Source of the DNA: Nitrobacter vulgaris
GTDB lineage: Bacteria > Pseudomonadota > Alphaproteobacteria > Rhizobiales > Xanthobacteraceae
DNA: 64,000 nt
Direction of reading: 5' to 3'
Assembly (NCBI RefSeq): GCF_031453995.1
Contig: NZ_JAVDPZ010000001.1
Span: forward strand, 1-64,000
Below the pieces are notes generated by a model that saw nothing but the letters and a program-made list of their open reading frames with translations, did no database searches and was not told where the DNA came from. Position numbers and translations under genes: made by a program. Shown here one piece after another: positions 43,255-51,529 of this stretch (position 1 is the stretch's first letter; the number at the start of each line of letters is the position of its first letter).

Positions 43255-44316
43255 TCAGCCGTTTCGTTTCAGCTTCTCCGCTGCCTCCGCAGCAAAATAG
43301 GTGAGTACGCCGTCGGCGCCGGCGCGTTTGAAGGCAACGAGGCTTTCCATCATCGCCCGATCGCGGTCGATCCAGCCATTGCCTGCAGCGGCGGCAATCA
43401 TCGCGTACTCGCCCGACACCTGATAGGCGAAGGTTGGCATTCCAAACGTGTCTTTTACGCGCCGCACAATGTCGAGATAGGGCATACCCGGCTTCACCAA
43501 GACCATGTCGGCGCCCTCGGCAATATCGAGTTCGACTTCACGCAGCGCTTCGTCGGAATTGGCGCTGTCCATCTGATATGTGCGTTTGTCTCCGGTGAGC
43601 GCCTTGGCCGAACCGATGGCGTCGCGGAACGGGCCATAAAACGCGGATGCATACTTCGCGGCATACGCCATGATCTGCACATCGACGAACCCCGTTTCGT
43701 CGAGAGCCCTTCGAATCGCACCGACGCGGCCATCCATCATGTCGGACGGAGCAATGATGTCGCAGCCGGCTTCCGCCTGCACCAGCGCCTGCTGGACCAG
43801 AACCGCAACGGTTTCATCGTTGAGTATCCTGCCGTCCTCAATCAGACCGTCATGGCCATGACTGGTGAAAGGGTCGAGCGCCACGTCGCAGAGCACGCCG
43901 AGGTCCGGAAATTCCCGCTTGATGGCGCGGACCGACTTGCAGACCAGATTCTTGGTATTGAGGGCTTCGCTGCCGGAGAGGTCTCGCAACGCGGGATCGG
44001 TGTAGGGGAACAGCGCGATGCAGGGGATGTTCAGCTTGAGCGCTCGTTCAGCGTCACGCACGCACTGGTCCACGCTAAGACGGTCGACCCCGGGCATTGA
44101 GGGAACAGGCGTCCGTCCGTTGGCGCCATCGGCGACGAACAGCGGCCAGATGAGGTCGTCGGTTGTCAGAACGCTTTCGCGGACCAAACGGCGGGCCCAT
44201 TCCGCTTTGCGGTTACGACGAAGCCGGGCCACGAGATCGAGCGGAGGGGCGGTGATCGCGGCATCGCGGCGGGGTCCATCCCGCATTTCAATGGGACGCC
44301 CGTATTTTATCGCCAT
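43255..44316 (-). CDS. hemB: Delta-aminolevulinic acid dehydratase (porphobilinogen synthase)
   Basis: A 353-residue enzyme that condenses two 5-aminolevulinates in haem synthesis. The two catalytic lysines are in AYAAKYASAFYGPFRDA and MVLVKPGMPYLD. The metal loop VALDPFTSHGHDGLI lacks the triple cysteine of zinc enzymes, so this is the magnesium-type form common in alphaproteobacteria. The start at 44316 (MAIKYGRPIEM) is preferred; an upstream in-frame start adds unrelated sequence. Confidence 0.94.
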   Translation of the reverse strand: MAIKYGRPIEMRDGPRRDAAITAPPLDLVARLRRNRKAEWARRLVRESVLTTDDLIWPLFVADGANGRTPVPSMPGVDRLSVDQCVRDAERALKLNIPCIALFPYTDPALRDLSGSEALNTKNLVCKSVRAIKREFPDLGVLCDVALDPFTSHGHDGLIEDGRILNDETVAVLVQQALVQAEAGCDIIAPSDMMDGRVGAIRRALDETGFVDVQIMAYAAKYASAFYGPFRDAIGSAKALTGDKRTYQMDSANSDEALREVELDIAEGADMVLVKPGMPYLDIVRRVKDTFGMPTFAYQVSGEYAMIAAAAGNGWIDRDRAMMESLVAFKRAGADGVLTYFAAEAAEKLKRNG

Positions 44317-44480
44317 GTTGCCGACACTCCCGAAGGCCAGAACCAATTGGATTTTTGTAGCATCAGGAACCGGCTTCGTCACCGCGCTCGTGCATCTCGG
44401 TGCATTGCAATTGATTTTATGGTTCCGGAAAGTCATGAATTGATCTCGCATGGCTGTCGGTTCCGGTTGTGAGCATCCTG

Positions 44481-44945
44481 ATGTCTAAAACCTCATCGCG
44501 CGAGCAGATCCCGCGGGATCAAGCCATGTCGGTGGCAAGAAGTTCGACTGCACAGACAGAAGCCGACGAAAACCTCTGGACCCGGCGACTTGTGGTGTTT
44601 CTGCGGGCCATGGCGGTGCTATCGCTCGTCGTTGGGCTCTATCATTGGGCTCAATTGACCGGATTCATAGGCAGCGAGGACGACGGCTTTGAGAACCAGA
44701 TGGTGGCCTGGCAGGCGGCGACGATCTACTTCGCCGTGATCGAGCTTGTGGCTGCCGTGGGTCTATGGCTGGCCACGCCATGGGGCGCCGTCGTGTGGCT
44801 GACCACGGTGGTCTCAATGGCCGTCGTCGAACTTATGTTTCCGGCGATCTACGGCGGCAACCTGATCATCGTCGGATTGGAAACCGCATTGCTCACGGCC
44901 TATCTGGCGCTGGCATGGATGGCTGCGCGTGAACGGCCGCCATAG
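44481..44945 (+). CDS. DUF6163-like membrane protein
   Basis: About 154 residues, with four predicted membrane segments starting near FLRAMAVLSLVVGLYHWAQL and ending near ETALLTAYLALAWMA. The conserved GF...MVAWQAATIYFAVI pattern is shared by small membrane proteins in Bradyrhizobiaceae and Rhizobiaceae that sit beside ldtR. A GTG at 44469 is an alternative start. Its position next to ldtR suggests a link to that regulator; function unknown. Confidence 0.7.
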   Translation: MSKTSSREQIPRDQAMSVARSSTAQTEADENLWTRRLVVFLRAMAVLSLVVGLYHWAQLTGFIGSEDDGFENQMVAWQAATIYFAVIELVAAVGLWLATPWGAVVWLTTVVSMAVVELMFPAIYGGNLIIVGLETALLTAYLALAWMAARERPP

Positions 44946-45381
44946 ATGAGGCGTGCGACGAGCGTCGGGCCGATAGAAGGGAGCACGGCTTGAACTGTAG
45001 CGGCTCTTCCGAACGGACGTCATTTCCAGATCGGAGATGACGAAGTCCCGTAAAGTTTTCCGAGAATTTTTCGCAATAAGAATTTGGTCACCCTAACGGC
45101 CCGGTTATCTATATTGACCGAGTATTTCAAATCTGAACCGTGCTGTTTCTGAATGCGACAGCGGTCGCACACGAAGCGTGAACAGCGCAGCGGAAACGTC
45201 AACGAAGGGTTGCGAAATGCCCTTTTCTGGCGACTTAATCGGCGATTCACTCTCTTAAATTCATGATGTCTTTATTGTCTTATTTAAGCTGATCTTCAAA
45301 CGCCCCCCCTAAGGTCTCAGCTATCAGGCGGAACACAAGTTTCGTCGAATAAGTCGAAAAACGACAACAGGGGATGTCATC
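44946..45381. other. Gene-free region upstream of ldtR
   Basis: No reading frame here is credible. The right half is A/T-rich with a short C-run at 45303-45309. It must contain the ldtR promoter and possibly LdtR's own binding site, but I could not identify either. Confidence 0.4.
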
Positions 45382-45894
45382 ATGAAAGCCGTTGCGAAGG
45401 CTCACGAGCCCGCGGAACAGGTTGCCGGCCAGGCACCGGTGCAGTCGCTCTATCTCGAAGCATTGACCTTGGTCGAGCGACTGCATCGCAGACTGCTCGA
45501 TGTCATTAAAGATGAATTCGATCGTCGCGGTCGGGCCGACATCAATTCGGTGCAGGCGCTTCTTCTCTATAACATCGGCGACAAGGAACTAACGGCCGGT
45601 GAGCTGCGAACCCGCGGCTACTATCTCGGCTCCAACGTTTCTTACAATCTGAAGAAGCTCGTCGAGCTTGGATTCCTCGATCATCAGCGCTCGCGCGTGG
45701 ATCGCCGCTCGGTGCGAATCCGCTTGACCACGCAGGGCCAGGAGATTCGACGCATCGTCGATGCGCTTTATCAAAAGCACGTCAAGACTGTCGAACAGGT
45801 CGGCGGCATCTCAAACGAGGAGTTCGCAACGCTGAACAAGTCGTTGCATCGCCTTGAGCGCTTCTGGACTGACCAGATTCTATATCGGCTCTGA
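45382..45894 (+). CDS. ldtR: MarR-family regulator LdtR
   Basis: A 170-residue MarR-type winged-helix repressor. The DNA-binding core includes ELTAGELRTRGYYLGSNVSYNLKKLVELGFLDHQRSRVDRRSVRIRL (helix-turn-helix and wing, about residues 72-118). LdtR in Liberibacter and rhizobia controls ldtP, an L,D-transpeptidase, and stress tolerance. Length and N-terminus match that group. A GGGG-rich ribosome binding site precedes the ATG. A terminator follows about 95 bases later. Confidence 0.9.
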   Translation: MKAVAKAHEPAEQVAGQAPVQSLYLEALTLVERLHRRLLDVIKDEFDRRGRADINSVQALLLYNIGDKELTAGELRTRGYYLGSNVSYNLKKLVELGFLDHQRSRVDRRSVRIRLTTQGQEIRRIVDALYQKHVKTVEQVGGISNEEFATLNKSLHRLERFWTDQILYRL

Positions 45895-45988
45895 GTTTTC
45901 TCCGGAACAGGGCGAAGTCGGCAGCAAGATCGGCAACCCGTTCTCCGGATACCCTGAACGCGATATTCCCCGCATTTGCGCCCATCGG

Positions 45989-46017
45989 CCCGGTTCGTCC
46001 GGAGCCGGGGGCGTTTT
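45989..46017 (+). terminator. Probable terminator after ldtR
   Basis: CCCGGTTC (45989-45996) pairs with GAGCCGGG (46002-46009, one G-U pair) around a 5-base loop and is followed by GGCGTTTT. Moderately strong. Confidence 0.6.
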
Positions 46018-46136
46018 GTCGTTGTTTGGTGGCGATAACAGCACCTGGTAACGCCACCTGAACGCTACTTGCCGTTCGCTTCACGGTTTGCAGTCGATTG
46101 CGGTACAGAGGCAAGGCATATGAAAGGTCTGCTCAC

Positions 46137-46439
46137 ATGATCACCGAGATCGCGCAAATCGAGATCAAGCCGGGCAGCGAGAAAGATTTTGAGGCTGCTG
46201 TGTCGCAGGCTCAAACGATCTTCAAGCGCTGCAACGGCTGGAGAGGTTTTGAGTTGCATAGGTCCATCGAGAGACCGTCACGCTACAGGCTGCTGATCAA
46301 ATGGGAAACGCTTGAAAACCATGTCGTGGATTTTCGCGAATCCTCAAACTTCACCGAATGGCGTGCGCTGGTGGGGTCATTCTTCGCTTCGCCCCCCGAG
46401 GTCGAACACACCGAAACGGTGGTGATTTCCAGCGTCTGA
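46137..46439 (+). CDS. Antibiotic biosynthesis monooxygenase (ABM) domain protein
   Basis: A 100-residue ferredoxin-like dimeric protein starting MITEIAQIEIKPGSEKDFEAAV. The WRGFELHRSIERPSRYRLLIKWETLENHVVDFR middle is typical of the family. Substrate unknown; many such proteins act on quinols, haem or small aromatics. It is a single gene. Confidence 0.85.
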   Translation: MITEIAQIEIKPGSEKDFEAAVSQAQTIFKRCNGWRGFELHRSIERPSRYRLLIKWETLENHVVDFRESSNFTEWRALVGSFFASPPEVEHTETVVISSV

Positions 46440-46442
46440 CGG

Positions 46443-46548
46443 CAAGAACTTTTCCGCTTCTGATGGAACAGTAGCGGAGCTCTCAGATTTTGATTTTGAC
46501 GTGTTGTCTTCGCGCGAACCGGTACTTACTTCGCTCGAAAACGCTATA
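46443..46548 (-). repeat. Dispersed two-hairpin repeat, copy 3 (inverted)
   Basis: Read on the minus strand, TAGCGTTTTCGAGCGAAGTA is followed by CCGGTTCGCGCGAAGACAAC and then, further along, a second palindrome with CCGCT..AGAAGCGG arms. It occupies nearly the whole gap between the ABM gene and the AI-2E family gene. Orientation is opposite to the other two copies. Confidence 0.7.
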
Positions 46549-46549
46549 G

Positions 46550-47683
46550 TTAGCTCTGGGCAACCGCAGTTTGATCCGGCCAGACGTGGTTCAGCACCAC
46601 CTTGATGACCGCAATCAAAGGCAGCGCCAGCGCCAGACCCCACACGCCGAACAGCACACCGAGGAAAATTTGTGCCGCGAACAACGTCGCAGGCGGAATG
46701 CTGATGGCGTGGCGCTGAATTAGCGGCGTTAGTACGTTGCCTTCAAGAAATTGCACGGCGAGATAGAGCGCGAAGGAGCTGATGATCGCGGTGAATCCGG
46801 AGCCGAGGCTCGCCAGCACGATAAGAGCGCCCGCCAGGATGGCGCCGACGTTGGGGATGAACGTCAGGAGCCCGGTAACGAAGCCCAGCACCAGCGCGCC
46901 GGGAATGCCGATCACGGTCAACCCGATCCATGTCAGCAGGAACAGCGTGGCCATGGTGGCCATTTGACCGAGCAGCCACCGGCGCAATGTCTCGCTGACA
47001 TCGTCGATGAGGCGCGTTGCTTCGGGTAGTCGTTGTCTAGGCACGAAACGCAGGATGCCGTCTCGATAGAGTTTTGGCTGTGCCGCCAGTAACAGCCCCA
47101 GGAAGATGATGATGAAGAAGTTGCCAACGCCCTCAAAGACGTGGGCTAGAATTTTGATGGTCTGAGTGACGATTGCGCCGGTTCCGGAGGCGATGGTGCT
47201 GGCGTCGGGTAGTTTCGGGCCGAGCGACGGCGAGGCAGATGTGGTGGGCGTCGGAATGGCACCGGCGTCGGTTGGCGCCGCCTTGGTGCCCAGGTTGAGG
47301 AAGCTGGTGTCGATCCCTTGCTTCTCGAGAAAATCCTTGGCGTTGCCAAGCTGCGCGCGGAGGGTCGAACTCAATGCCGTAGCCTGTTGGGCGATGGTTG
47401 CGCCGCCGAGTACAACCACACCGGACAACAGCCCGGTGAACAGGAGGCACACGATCACCAGCCGCAGGGTTTGATTTCCGCCGAACACCCGGCGCAGCAG
47501 ATCCGCCATGGCCGTGAGGAACACGCCAAACAGGATGCCAGCGAACAGCATGAACAGCGTTGCTGCGGAATACCATGCCAGTGCGAGGGCTGCGCCAAAG
47601 GCGACAATGCCAATGCCGCCGGCCGCGATCGAGCGGGCAAGAGACCGCCGTTCGAAGCCCTGAGTTTCAGGCGAACCGTCCAC
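46550..47683 (-). CDS. AI-2E family (PerM/TerC-like) membrane permease
   Basis: A protein of about 377 residues with roughly eight membrane segments. The C-terminal region GIPGALVLGFVTGLLTFIPNVGAILAG is the AI-2E transporter family signature. A periplasmic or cytosolic loop around 80-200 is low-complexity with many Pro, Thr and Ala. Substrates vary: some members export AI-2, others are Na+/H+ antiporters. A GTG at 47683 has a GAGG ribosome binding site; upstream alternatives exist. Confidence 0.88.
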   Translation of the reverse strand: MDGSPETQGFERRSLARSIAAGGIGIVAFGAALALAWYSAATLFMLFAGILFGVFLTAMADLLRRVFGGNQTLRLVIVCLLFTGLLSGVVVLGGATIAQQATALSSTLRAQLGNAKDFLEKQGIDTSFLNLGTKAAPTDAGAIPTPTTSASPSLGPKLPDASTIASGTGAIVTQTIKILAHVFEGVGNFFIIIFLGLLLAAQPKLYRDGILRFVPRQRLPEATRLIDDVSETLRRWLLGQMATMATLFLLTWIGLTVIGIPGALVLGFVTGLLTFIPNVGAILAGALIVLASLGSGFTAIISSFALYLAVQFLEGNVLTPLIQRHAISIPPATLFAAQIFLGVLFGVWGLALALPLIAVIKVVLNHVWPDQTAVAQS

Positions 47684-47775
47684 TTTCAACCTCACTGATT
47701 CCCAAAGCAGGCACTCTTTCTGCAAACCCCGCAGGGATCAAGCTGGCGCGACCGTACGGAGTACGACCGTTCAAC

Positions 47776-47806
47776 AAAAAGGGCGCCCCGCGATGGGCGC
47801 CCTTGA
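47776..47806 (-). terminator. Intrinsic terminator of glnA
   Basis: On the minus strand AAGGGCGCCC pairs with GGGCGCCCTT around a 6-base loop, followed by TTTTT. It lies about 40 bases after the glnA stop. Confidence 0.9.
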
Positions 47807-47842
47807 GCTTTCGAAACCTGCGGAAGATTTCGCAGGTCGCGA

Positions 47843-49252
47843 TTACAGCGAGTAGTACATATCGAATTCGATAGGGTGCGGCGTCATCTCGAAGCGCTCC
47901 ACCTCGGCCATCTTCAATTCGATGAAGGCGTTGATGAAGTCGTCGTCAAACACACCGCCGACCTTGAGGAAGGCGCGATCCTTGTCGAGGTTTTCCAGCG
48001 CTTCGCGCAACGAGCCGCAAACCGTTGGAATCTGCTTCAGCTCTTCCTTCGGCAGATCGTAGAGGTCCTTGTCCATGGCGGGGCCGGGATCGATCTTGTT
48101 CTTGATGCCGTCGAGGCCCGCCATCAGCATCGCAGCGAAAGCGAGATACGGATTGGCCATGGGGTCAGGGAAACGAACCTCAACACGCTTGGCCTTCGGC
48201 GAGGTGGTGTAGGGGATACGACAGGAGGCCGAACGGTTGCGCGCCGAATAGGCGAGCAGCACCGGCGCCTCGTAGCCCGGGACCAGGCGCTTGTAGGAGT
48301 TGGTGGAGGGATTGGTGAAGGCGTTGATCGCCTTGGCATGCTTGATGATGCCGCCGATATAATACAGGCAGGTTTCCGATAGGTCGGCGTACTTGCTGCC
48401 GGCGAAGGTCGGCTTACCGTCCTTCCAGATCGACTGATGAACGTGCATGCCCGAGCCATTGTCGCCGTAGACGGGCTTCGGCATAAAGGTGGCGGTCTTG
48501 CCGTAGATGTGCGCGACCTGATGAATGCAGTATTTATAGACCTGCATCTGATCGGCCATGTGGGTCAGTGTATCGAACTTCATGCCGAGTTCGTGTTGGG
48601 CAGATGCCACCTCGTGGTGGTGCTTCTCGACCTTCACGCCCATGCGGGCCATGGAGCCAAGCATCTCCGAACGCATGTCTTGGATCGAATCCTGCGGTGG
48701 AACGGGGAAGTAGCCGCCCTTGTTGCGGATGCGATGACCTAGATTGCCGCCCTCATATTCGGTATCGGAATTAGTCGGCAACTCAGAGGAATCGAGCTTG
48801 AATCCGGTGTTGTAGGGCGTGGACTGAAAGCGCACGTCATCGAACACGAAGAACTCGGCTTCCGGGCCGACGTAGACCGTATCGCCGATGCCTAGCGATT
48901 TTACCATCGCTTCGGCTTTTTTTGCGATTCCGCGCGGGTCGCGATTATAGGGCTCGCCTGTGGAAGGCTCCAGGATGTCGCAGGTGATCACCATGGTGGT
49001 CTCGGCGAAGAACGGATCGATCGACGCCGTCGCCGGATCGGGCATCAGCATCATGTCGGATTCGTTGATCGCCTTCCAGCCGGCGATCGATGAACCATCG
49101 AACATCGTGCCCTCGGCGAAAAATTCCTCGTCGATCATGCTCACGTCGAAGGTGACATGTTGCCACTTACCGCGCGGATCAGTGAATCGCAGATCGACGT
49201 ACTTTACGTCGTTGTCCTTGATTGATTTCAGGACGTCATTGGCGGTCTTCAT
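47843..49252 (-). CDS. glnA: Glutamine synthetase type I
   Basis: A 469-residue dodecameric enzyme that makes glutamine from glutamate and ammonia. Catalytic segments include the MFDGSSIAGW N-terminal motif, EAEFFVFDD, the ATP-binding KPVYGDNGSGMHVHQS, and NRSASCRIPY. The adenylylation tyrosine is in MDKDLYDLPKEE (near residue 397), so activity should be controlled by GlnE under GlnB. It is downstream of glnB on the same strand, forming glnBA. Confidence 0.98.
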   Translation of the reverse strand: MKTANDVLKSIKDNDVKYVDLRFTDPRGKWQHVTFDVSMIDEEFFAEGTMFDGSSIAGWKAINESDMMLMPDPATASIDPFFAETTMVITCDILEPSTGEPYNRDPRGIAKKAEAMVKSLGIGDTVYVGPEAEFFVFDDVRFQSTPYNTGFKLDSSELPTNSDTEYEGGNLGHRIRNKGGYFPVPPQDSIQDMRSEMLGSMARMGVKVEKHHHEVASAQHELGMKFDTLTHMADQMQVYKYCIHQVAHIYGKTATFMPKPVYGDNGSGMHVHQSIWKDGKPTFAGSKYADLSETCLYYIGGIIKHAKAINAFTNPSTNSYKRLVPGYEAPVLLAYSARNRSASCRIPYTTSPKAKRVEVRFPDPMANPYLAFAAMLMAGLDGIKNKIDPGPAMDKDLYDLPKEELKQIPTVCGSLREALENLDKDRAFLKVGGVFDDDFINAFIELKMAEVERFEMTPHPIEFDMYYSL

Positions 49253-49342
49253 AAATACCCCTTGTCTATGCTGGTCTTGGTAATCGGCGGCGCGAAGCGG
49301 CCGTCTGTATGGCTTGTTGTGTGGATGTCGTTCTCAAAGGGT

Positions 49343-49681
49343 CTAGATTGCGTCGAGGCCGGATTCCCCCGTTCGGATCCGAATAGCCTCTTCGATATTG
49401 GATACGAAGATCTTGCCGTCGCCGATGCGGCCCGTTTGGGCGGCGCGCCTGATGGCCTCGATGGCTTTTTCGACCAGATCATCGCCGATCACAATCTCGA
49501 TTTTGACCTTGGGCAGGAAGTCCACCACGTATTCCGCGCCGCGATAGAGCTCGGCGTGTCCTTTCTGCCGGCCAAAGCCTTTCGCTTCGATCACGGTGAT
49601 GCCTTGCAATCCCATCTCCTGCAGAGCTTCCTTTACTTCGTCAAGCTTGAACGGTTTGATGATGGCTTCGATCTTTTTCAT
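49343..49681 (-). CDS. glnB: Nitrogen regulatory protein PII
   Basis: A 112-residue trimeric PII signal protein. The T-loop tyrosine Tyr51 in ELYRGAEYVVDFLPK is the uridylylation site, and VGDGKIFVS contributes to the ATP and 2-oxoglutarate sites. The N-terminus MKKIEAIIKPFKLDEVKEAL is canonical. As in Bradyrhizobium japonicum, glnB precedes glnA. A sigma-54-type promoter sequence lies 160 bases upstream. Confidence 0.98.
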   Translation of the reverse strand: MKKIEAIIKPFKLDEVKEALQEMGLQGITVIEAKGFGRQKGHAELYRGAEYVVDFLPKVKIEIVIGDDLVEKAIEAIRRAAQTGRIGDGKIFVSNIEEAIRIRTGESGLDAI

Positions 49682-49840
49682 TGAACGTCTCCTGGCGCTT
49701 TCAATATCCAGCCAGGGGCTGATGCGCGCTCACACTGCCGCCTGCAGCAGCGGTCATGCACTGGTTTTCGGACGGACAAAAGTCGCGGGACACGCTTCAT
49801 TGCCCGCCAGTGGATACACTGGGTCGAATTTCGCCTTCAA

Positions 49841-49856
49841 AGCAGGGTTTGTGCCA
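49841..49856 (-). promoter_or_regulatory. Candidate sigma-54 promoter of glnBA
   Basis: On the minus strand the sequence reads TGGCACAAACCCTGCT. It has the invariant GG and GC separated by 10 bases and differs from the TGGCAC-N5-TTGCT consensus at one position. It lies 160 bases upstream of glnB. An NtrC/sigma-54 promoter at glnB is established for B. japonicum. I found no clear NtrC-binding dyad upstream. Confidence 0.65.
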
Positions 49857-50025
49857 ATACGCAATTTGTAAAAAACATCCATAATATCATACGATTAAGG
49901 TAACTTGACATATCTGTAGGTGAGCGTCTGACCAGCGGCCAGACTATAAATTAGGCACTACGTTTATTTTTTGTGCAACGTTGGATGTGCGAGACGGGCA
50001 CGTTGCCGCTATCGGGTTTGAGGCC

Positions 50026-51525
50026 ATGGAGATTCTGACGACCGGCGAAATGGAGCAGGCCGATCGGCTGGCGATTGCGGGAGGCACGTCGGGTTTTGCC
50101 CTGATGCTGCGTGCCGGGCAGGCGGTCGCGGACACAGCCGCCGACCTCGCAGAGGAAGGCTCGATCCTGGTTGTCGCCGGATGCGGTAACAACGGCGGGG
50201 ACGGGTTCGTGGCTGCTACGGAGCTGGCGGCGCGCGGTTACGACGTTTCGGTCATCCTGATGTGCGAGCGAAGCAGCCTCAAGGGCGACGCCGCGCTCGC
50301 AGCAAAAGGTTGGAAAGGACCGGTGCTGCCTTGCGACCTCTCCACGCTCGGCTCACCCGCGCTGATCATCGATGCGCTGTTCGGCGCGGGTCTCAACCGG
50401 CCGGTCATGGGTGACGCCCGTGCGATGATCGAGGCAATCATCGCCAACGGCGCGCCGGTGCTCAGCATCGATCTGCCGAGCGGCATTAACGGCACCACTG
50501 GCGCGATCATGGGCGCGGCGATACGCGCTACCGAAACGGTAACGTTCTTTCGCAGAAAACCGGCGCATTTGCTTTTACCGGGTCGGATTTTTTGCGGCCG
50601 GGTGCGCGTGGCCGATATCGGTATCACCGATGCGGTACTGCATAAGATTCGCCCTATAACCTTTGAGAATATCCCGGATTATTGGCAGAGCGTGTTTCCA
50701 GTGCCACCTATCGACGGGCACAAATATGCGCGCGGCCATGCCGTCGTTGTGTCCGGCAATCTGACATCCACGGGCGCTGCCCGACTGTCCGCGCGCAGCG
50801 CGTTGCGCATGGGAGCCGGGCTTGTGAGCGTGCTTTCCCCCGACGATGCGCTGGGCGCGAACGCGGCGGCGCTGACTGCCGTGATGGTACGCCGCATGAA
50901 TGACGCGGCCGGTCTCGCGGAAATCCTGGAAGATCGGCGCATCAATGCCTGCGTGATCGGACCTGGCGCCGGGATCGGCGAGGAAACGCGAGCACTTGTG
51001 ACGACGGCTATTGCAGCCAAGCGGGCGCTGGTGCTCGACGCCGACGCACTGACGAGCTTTGCCGACGCGCCGGGTCGCTTGTTCGAGACCATCAAGCAGA
51101 GCGGAAGCGCCGACATTATCTTGACCCCACACGAAGGAGAGTTCCATCGTTTTTTCAGTGAGATGATTGAGAAACATCCACTTCGATCAAAACTTGAGCG
51201 GGTGCGTGCCGCGGCCGAGCGTTCGGAAGCGGTCGTTCTGCTCAAGGGGCCGGACACGGTGGTGGCCTCGCCCGACGGCCGCGCGACGATCGCGGCCAAT
51301 GCCCCGCCATGGCTGGCGACGGCAGGCTCGGGCGACGTACTGTCCGGCATGATCGGCGGGCTGCTGGCGCAGAGGGTGCCGGCCTTCGAGGCGGCGTGCA
51401 TGGGGGTCTGGATGCACGGCGAGACGGGGCTCGAGGCGGGACCGGGACTGATCGCCGAGGATTTGCCGGAGGTGTTGCCCGCTGTCTTGCGGCGGCTCTA
51501 CGATCGGTTCGAGGTTGATTACTAA
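50026..51525 (+). CDS. nnr: Bifunctional NAD(P)HX epimerase/dehydratase
   Basis: A 499-residue fusion repairing hydrated NADH and NADPH. The N-terminal YjeF-type epimerase domain has VVAGCGNNGGDGFVAA, and the C-terminal ribokinase-like ADP-dependent dehydratase has VIGPGAGIGEETRAL, ILTPHEGEF and the TAGSGDVLSGMIGGLLAQ motif. The ATG at 50026 gives the family start MEILTTGEMEQADRLA. Both halves look functional. Confidence 0.95.
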   Translation: MEILTTGEMEQADRLAIAGGTSGFALMLRAGQAVADTAADLAEEGSILVVAGCGNNGGDGFVAATELAARGYDVSVILMCERSSLKGDAALAAKGWKGPVLPCDLSTLGSPALIIDALFGAGLNRPVMGDARAMIEAIIANGAPVLSIDLPSGINGTTGAIMGAAIRATETVTFFRRKPAHLLLPGRIFCGRVRVADIGITDAVLHKIRPITFENIPDYWQSVFPVPPIDGHKYARGHAVVVSGNLTSTGAARLSARSALRMGAGLVSVLSPDDALGANAAALTAVMVRRMNDAAGLAEILEDRRINACVIGPGAGIGEETRALVTTAIAAKRALVLDADALTSFADAPGRLFETIKQSGSADIILTPHEGEFHRFFSEMIEKHPLRSKLERVRAAAERSEAVVLLKGPDTVVASPDGRATIAANAPPWLATAGSGDVLSGMIGGLLAQRVPAFEAACMGVWMHGETGLEAGPGLIAEDLPEVLPAVLRRLYDRFEVDY

Positions 51526-51529
51526 ACAG

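Noticed and set aside
42865..44100. 411-codon frame antisense to hemB
   Set aside because: It mirrors hemB and the RDD gene; hemB carries the complete active site.
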